Part shown: in pieces, positions 6,541 through 9,912 of the stretch
Layout: the number at the start of each line of letters is the position of its first letter
Position numbering within the stretch: position 1 is the first letter of the stretch
NCBI GenBank assembly: GCA_964629765.1
Contig: CAZVTK010000162.1
Span: 1 to 9,912 of the forward strand
Direction: 5' to 3'
DNA from: RCIO01 sp964629765
Lineage (GTDB): Bacteria; Pseudomonadota; Alphaproteobacteria; Rhizobiales; Rhizobiaceae
Length of the DNA stretch: 9,912 nt
The notes under the pieces: generated by a model
What the model saw: the letters and a program-made list of their open reading frames with translations, nothing else
The model's database searches: none
What the model was told of the DNA's origin: nothing
Made by a program: the position numbers and the translations under genes

Positions 6541-7538
6541 ATCCGGCTCGGCAGGACCCGATCCGGCGGCCGGTGACCGTCGATGAAGGTGCGGATGTTC
6601 ACAATCACCTTCTCGCCCATCTCGATCCGCCCCTCGATGGTGGCCGAGCTGATATGCGGCAGGAGGACGACCTTGTTCTTCTGGGCGAGCTTGACCAGCT
6701 TGGGGTTCACCTTCGGCTCGTTCTCGAACACGTCGAGGCCCGCCCCCGCGATCCTGTCGTCCTGAAGCAGCCTGATCAGCGCCTCCTCGTCGATGACGCC
6801 GCCGCGCGCGGCGTTGACGAGGTAGGCGGTGGGCTGCATCAGCGCCAGCCGCCGCGCCGACAGCAGATGGTAGGTCGCCGGGGTCGACGGGCAGTTGACC
6901 GAGATGAAATCCATGCGGGCGAGCATCTGGTCGAGGCTCTCCCAATAGGTCGCCTCCAGCTCGTCCTCGATCTGCGGCGCCGCCTTCTTGCGGTTGTGAT
7001 AGTGGATCGACAGGCCGAACGCCTTGGCACGCCGCGCCACCGCCGTGCCGATGCGGCCCATGCCGACGATGCCCAGCCGCTTGCCCCAGATGCGCCGGCC
7101 GAGCATCCATGTCGGCGACCAGCCCGCCCATTTCTGGCCCGAGCGCAGGAACTCCGCGCCCTCCGTCAGCCGGCGCGGGCCGGCGAGGATCAGCGCCATG
7201 GTCAGGTCGGCCGTGTCCTCCGTCAGCACGTTGGGCGTGTTGGTGACGGTGATGCCCCTGGCGCCCGCCGCCTCGATGTCGATATTGTCGATGCCGTTGC
7301 CGAAACTGGCGATCAGCTTCAGGTTCGGGCCGGCCTGCGCGATCACCGCCTCGTCGATGCGGTCGGTCACCGTCGGCACCAGCACGTCGGCCTCGCGCAT
7401 GGCGGCCACGAGCTGCGGCTGCGTCATCGGCTGGTCGTCGACGTTCAGCCGCGCGTCGAACAGCTCGCGCATGCGCGTCTCCACCGGGTCCGGCAGCTTG
7501 CGCGTGATGACGACGAGGGGCTTCCTGCGACCTGCCAT
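6537..7538 (-). CDS. D-isomer-specific 2-hydroxyacid dehydrogenase (glyoxylate/hydroxypyruvate reductase type)
   Basis: This cytosolic oxidoreductase would reduce a 2-keto acid such as glyoxylate or hydroxypyruvate to the D-2-hydroxy acid. The 333-residue protein has the full family layout: an N-terminal flavodoxin-like half with ASFGNGIDNID (77-87), the dinucleotide motif GMGRIG (159-164), then the catalytic triad Arg245 (VNAARGG), Glu274 (DVFENEP) and His295 (LLPHISSAT). After the second beta strand, NRKK (182-185) stands where NAD-specific enzymes carry Asp, which suggests NADPH preference. The ATG at 7538 has a good ribosome site (GAGGA, 7543-7547 on the minus strand). It converges on the ridA-like gene with 8 bp between stops. 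Exact substrate is not deducible; it may be a GhrA/GyaR equivalent. Confidence 0.9.
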   Translation of the reverse strand: MAGRRKPLVVITRKLPDPVETRMRELFDARLNVDDQPMTQPQLVAAMREADVLVPTVTDRIDEAVIAQAGPNLKLIASFGNGIDNIDIEAAGARGITVTNTPNVLTEDTADLTMALILAGPRRLTEGAEFLRSGQKWAGWSPTWMLGRRIWGKRLGIVGMGRIGTAVARRAKAFGLSIHYHNRKKAAPQIEDELEATYWESLDQMLARMDFISVNCPSTPATYHLLSARRLALMQPTAYLVNAARGGVIDEEALIRLLQDDRIAGAGLDVFENEPKVNPKLVKLAQKNKVVLLPHISSATIEGRIEMGEKVIVNIRTFIDGHRPPDRVLPSRM

Positions 7539-7542
7539 CGTT

Positions 7543-7547
7543 TCCTC
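7543..7547 (-). promoter_or_regulatory. Ribosome binding site of the hydroxyacid dehydrogenase
   Basis: Read on the minus strand, GAGGA is followed by AACG and the ATG whose A is base 7538. This is the best-formed Shine-Dalgarno site in the window and fixes the start. Confidence 0.65.
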
Positions 7548-7655
7548 GACACCGGGTCTTTTTCAGACCTCTTTAACCAAGTCCGGCCAAACTCCATGCT
7601 GGAGCGCCGACCGAACGATGCAGCCTTTTGTCTAGCAACACGGCCGGCCGAAAAC

Positions 7656-7681
7656 AAAGAAAAAGGCCGCGCCGGGCGGCC
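7656..7681 (-). terminator. Intrinsic-terminator-like hairpin plus T-tract, minus strand
   Basis: GGCCGC (7665-7670), a 5-base loop and GCGGCC (7676-7681) form a perfect GC-rich stem. On the minus strand it is followed directly by CCTTTTTCTTTG, a T-rich tract. It lies between the divergent dehydrogenase and SH3 genes, so it would not end either gene. It would stop antisense transcription arriving from the right, or be a hairpin in the SH3-gene leader 21 bp before its ATG. Confidence 0.5.
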
Positions 7682-7702
7682 GCGCATCGGGTTCCGCGTA
7701 CC

Positions 7703-8260
7703 ATGCCGAGAGTATTTTCTGCGCATGCCTATCTGGCCGCCGCACTCGCGGCCGCGAGCCTGTCGGCCGCTCCTGCCGCGGCGCAGACCACCGACCCCGC
7801 CGTCACCGGCTCGGTCGGGCCGAGCGGCCTGCCGCTGCCGCGCTTCGTCAGCCTGAAATCGGCGAAGGTGAACCTGCGCATCGGCCCCGGCCTCAACTAC
7901 CGCGTCGACTGGATGTATCTGAAGGCCGGCCTGCCGATGGAGATCATCCAGGAGTACGACAACTGGCGCAAGGTGCGCGACGCCGACGGCACGGAGGGCT
8001 GGGTCAACCAGTCGCTGCTGTCGGGCAAGCGCACCGCCATCGTCACGCCCTGGCAGCGCGGCAAGGACGCGCGTCTGGCGCTGCGCCGTGAGGCGCGCGA
8101 CGATTCGGCGCTGGTGGCGGAAGTCGAGCCCGGCGTCATCGGCACCATCCGCGCCTGCAACGGCAACTGGTGCGAGATGGACTTCGCCGGCGGCACGCGC
8201 GGCTGGATCAGCCAGTCGCAGGTATGGGGCGCCTATCCCAGCGAGGCGGTGGCCGACTGA
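7703..8260 (+). CDS. Secreted protein with two bacterial SH3 domains (SH3 type 3/4)
   Basis: The 185-residue product starts with a signal peptide: MPRVFSAHAYLAAALAAASL, then an AAPAAA region giving a probable cleavage after A27. A short Gly/Pro linker (about 28-48) leads to two SH3-like repeats. The first (about 50-113) has VNLRIGPG (56-63) and GWVNQSLL (99-106). The second (about 122-177) is more diverged, with RLALRREA and GWISQSQVWG (167-176). Such domains usually bind cell-wall peptides or mediate envelope protein contacts; the actual ligand is unknown. C152 and C157 in the second repeat could form a disulfide in the periplasm. I choose ATG 7703 because the signal peptide begins there; in-frame codons back to TTG 7628 add only a basic, unconvincing extension. 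The gene is followed by a terminator-like hairpin. Confidence 0.85.
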   Translation: MPRVFSAHAYLAAALAAASLSAAPAAAQTTDPAVTGSVGPSGLPLPRFVSLKSAKVNLRIGPGLNYRVDWMYLKAGLPMEIIQEYDNWRKVRDADGTEGWVNQSLLSGKRTAIVTPWQRGKDARLALRREARDDSALVAEVEPGVIGTIRACNGNWCEMDFAGGTRGWISQSQVWGAYPSEAVAD

Positions 8261-8266
8261 GCCAAA

Positions 8267-8300
8267 GCCGCCGGCACCTTTCCGCCGGCTCTCGTCTTTT
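8267..8300 (+). terminator. Rho-independent terminator after the SH3 gene
   Basis: GCCGGC (8270-8275) and GCCGGC (8284-8289) pair as a 6-bp GC stem with an 8-base loop, followed within a few bases by TCTCGTCTTTT. It begins just after the SH3-gene stop and lies between two convergent genes. The minus-strand side lacks a comparable T-tract, so it mainly serves the plus-strand gene. Confidence 0.6.
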
Positions 8301-8304
8301 CCCG

Positions 8305-9834
8305 TCAGTGATAGTTGGCGACGCGCTTGCCCTCTTCCGGCTGGGCGAACATCAGCGGCTGCGGCCTGCCGTACAAATAGCCCTGCACCACGTCGCAGCC
8401 GGCCGCCTTCAGCAGCGTCGCCTGCGTCTCGTTCTCCACGCCCTCGGCGATGGTGTGCACGCCCAGCGCCCGCGACAGGCCGACGATGGTGGAAACCACC
8501 GCGCCGGAGGAGGCGTCCTGCTCCATGCGGGCGACGAAGGACTTGTCGATCTTGAGCTTGTGGAAGGGGAAGTCGATCAGGTAGCTCAGGTTGGAATAGC
8601 CGGTGCCGAAATCGTCGACCGCCACCGAGATGCCCATGCCGGACAGTTCCTTCAGGATCGCGGCGGCGCGCTCCTTGTCCTGCATCATCGCCGTCTCGGT
8701 CACTTCGAGCTCCAGCCGGCGCGGCGCGATGCCGGTCTCCTGGATCACGTTGCGCACCAGTTGCAGGAACTCCCTGGTCATGAACTGGACGGTGGAGATG
8801 TTGACCGCGACGTAGCAGTCGTCGGGAATGGCGCGGGCGTCGGCGCAGGCGCGGCGCAGCACCCATTCGCCGATCGGCCCGATCATGCCGGTCTCCTCGG
8901 CGATCGGCACGAACTCCATCGGCGGGATCATGCCGCGCTCCGGGTGGCGCCAGCGCAGCAGCGCCTCATAGCCGACGATCCTGCCGCTCATCAGGTCGGT
9001 CTGCGGCTGGTAGTGCAGCTCGAAATCGCCGCGCACGAAGGCCGTGTGCAGCTCCGATTCGATCCACTGGCGATGGTCGGCGACCTTGCCCATATGCGGC
9101 TGGAACACCGCCCAGTTGCCGATGCCGCCGGCGCGCGCATGTTGCAGCGCAAGGTTCGAGCGGCGCAGCAGCAGCACCGGGTCGGTGCCGTCCTTGGGCA
9201 TCGCCACGATGCCGACCGACAGGTTGACCGACTGGAGATGCGTCGAGAGCTGGTAGGGCTGCATCAGGATCTCGATCAGCCGCTCCACCGTCGTGTCGAT
9301 CGCCTCGCCGGCCCCGTCGTCCGAGATCAGCACGGCGAATTCGCCGGCGCCGATGCGCCCGATCACCACGCCCTGCGGCAGGTTCTCGCGCAGCCGCGCC
9401 GCGATCGACCTGATGAGCTCGTCGCCCTGCGTGTAGCCGATGGCGTCGTTGATGTGCTTGAAGCGGTCGATGTCGATGTCGACCATGAACACCGGCTCGC
9501 CGGTGCGCGACGTCGCCACCGCGGCCTCGGCGATCTTGCCGATCATCGCGGCGCGGCCGAACAGCCCGGTCAGCTTGTCGACCTGGGTCTCGCGGAACAC
9601 GTAGCCGGCCGATTCGTCGACGCCGGCAAAGAAGGAGAGCGACGAGCCTGCCGCCGCGAGCGCGCACAACGCGGCGATGATGCCGCCGATCACCTCGCCG
9701 GGCAGGAACTCGAGATGGGCGCCCATGCCGAGCCGCAGGCCCCACAGGCCGATGATGAAGCTGCCCACCCCGGCGGCCGTGATGGTCAGCAGCCGGAACA
9801 GCGGAGTGCGGATCGGATTACGCGTGTCTTGCAT
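8305..9834 (-). CDS. Membrane GGDEF-EAL protein; probable c-di-GMP phosphodiesterase with degenerate GGDEF
   Basis: The 509-residue protein would act at the inner membrane on cyclic-di-GMP. Two hydrophobic segments (about 13-36 and 47-70) flank a short loop. A GGDEF domain follows (about 85-245): VDKLTGLFGR, IDIDRFKHIND with Asp121, but the active-site motif reads GAGEF (162-166) rather than GGDEF, so cyclase activity is doubtful. The EAL domain (about 255-500) keeps its catalytic set: E290 in EALLRW, N345 in VNIS, E377 in EVTE, D407-D408 in DDFGTGYS, K428 in LKID, E464 in EGVE and Q484 in QGYLYGRP. The likely net activity is c-di-GMP hydrolysis, with the GGDEF domain perhaps a GTP sensor. 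There is no recognisable PAS or other sensory domain. ATG 9834 is preceded by GAGG at good spacing on the minus strand. Confidence 0.93.
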   Translation of the reverse strand: MQDTRNPIRTPLFRLLTITAAGVGSFIIGLWGLRLGMGAHLEFLPGEVIGGIIAALCALAAAGSSLSFFAGVDESAGYVFRETQVDKLTGLFGRAAMIGKIAEAAVATSRTGEPVFMVDIDIDRFKHINDAIGYTQGDELIRSIAARLRENLPQGVVIGRIGAGEFAVLISDDGAGEAIDTTVERLIEILMQPYQLSTHLQSVNLSVGIVAMPKDGTDPVLLLRRSNLALQHARAGGIGNWAVFQPHMGKVADHRQWIESELHTAFVRGDFELHYQPQTDLMSGRIVGYEALLRWRHPERGMIPPMEFVPIAEETGMIGPIGEWVLRRACADARAIPDDCYVAVNISTVQFMTREFLQLVRNVIQETGIAPRRLELEVTETAMMQDKERAAAILKELSGMGISVAVDDFGTGYSNLSYLIDFPFHKLKIDKSFVARMEQDASSGAVVSTIVGLSRALGVHTIAEGVENETQATLLKAAGCDVVQGYLYGRPQPLMFAQPEEGKRVANYH

Positions 9835-9912
9835 GAGACGACCTCAATCAGACACGGTTCTAGGCTGTGGTGACGATTTAACTATTTGAGCCATAGCATG
9901 ATGCTTGCGAGC
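9835..9912. other. Upstream region of the GGDEF-EAL gene, window edge
   Basis: This stretch is noticeably richer in A+T than the rest of the window, as expected for a promoter region. Read on the minus strand it contains TGAGG seven bases before the ATG, which is a good ribosome site. No confident -35/-10 pair was recognised. No gene is supported at the plus-strand edge. Confidence 0.4.

Noticed and set aside
7573..7578. TTAACC resembling a CtrA half-site in the divergent gap
   Set aside because: Only one half-site is present, without a partner TTAA at 7-bp spacing. A second isolated half-site lies near 9878 and is equally unconvincing.
6573..7856. A 427-codon plus-strand open frame opposite the dehydrogenase
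   Set aside because: It is the complement shadow of a well-supported gene, with no recognisable motif, and it runs through the divergent promoter region.
7445..8866. A 473-codon minus-strand open frame spanning the SH3 gene and both its flanks
   Set aside because: It overlaps three supported genes and two hairpins and shows no domain; it is a shadow of biased codon use.
8170..9873. A 567-codon plus-strand open frame opposite the GGDEF-EAL gene
   Set aside because: It is a complement shadow with repetitive His/Asp/Arg/Gly composition and no motif.
9898..9912. Start of another plus-strand gene at the right edge (ATG ATG)
   Set aside because: Only five codons are visible and there is no clear ribosome site, so it cannot be supported.

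Overview
This window is a very GC-rich stretch of an alphaproteobacterial chromosome, most likely Hyphomicrobiales (Rhizobiales) and Mesorhizobium-like. The evidence is the dnaA-dnaN-recF order followed by a zinc-ligand-less MoeB/ThiF protein, the DnaA and DnaN sequence style, and the pervasive G/C third positions. No reference search was possible, so the taxonomic placement is from recognition only.

Layout. (1) 1-3620, plus strand: replication and repair genes. These are the 3'-terminal part of dnaA (its start lies left of the window), a 196-bp gap with a DnaA-box-like site, dnaN and recF. (2) 3652-6528, plus strand: a tightly packed metabolic run. It holds a MoeB/ThiF-type E1-like adenylyltransferase, the catalytic and swivel subunits of a split aconitase X (AcnX), and a RidA/YjgF-family protein. 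Junctions are tight: moeB stop abuts the acnX TTG start, and the two acnX genes overlap by ATGA. (3) 6537-7538, minus strand: a D-2-hydroxyacid dehydrogenase of the glyoxylate/hydroxypyruvate reductase type, convergent with ridA. (4) 7703-8260, plus strand: a secreted protein with two bacterial SH3 domains. (5) 8305-9834, minus strand: a membrane GGDEF-EAL protein with a degenerate cyclase motif (GAGEF) and an intact EAL site.

The replication genes are conventional. The part worth a second look is the AcnX region. Heterodimeric AcnX is characterised in archaea as mevalonate 5-phosphate dehydratase, while the characterised bacterial form is a single-chain cis-3-hydroxy-L-proline dehydratase. 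Here a split enzyme sits in a bacterium next to a RidA-like protein that lacks the catalytic arginine and close to a 2-ketoacid reductase. One consistent but unproven reading is a small dehydration / enamine-handling / keto-acid reduction route of unknown substrate. No mobile element, CRISPR array, tRNA or rRNA was seen, and no gene-free stretch exceeds 300 bases.
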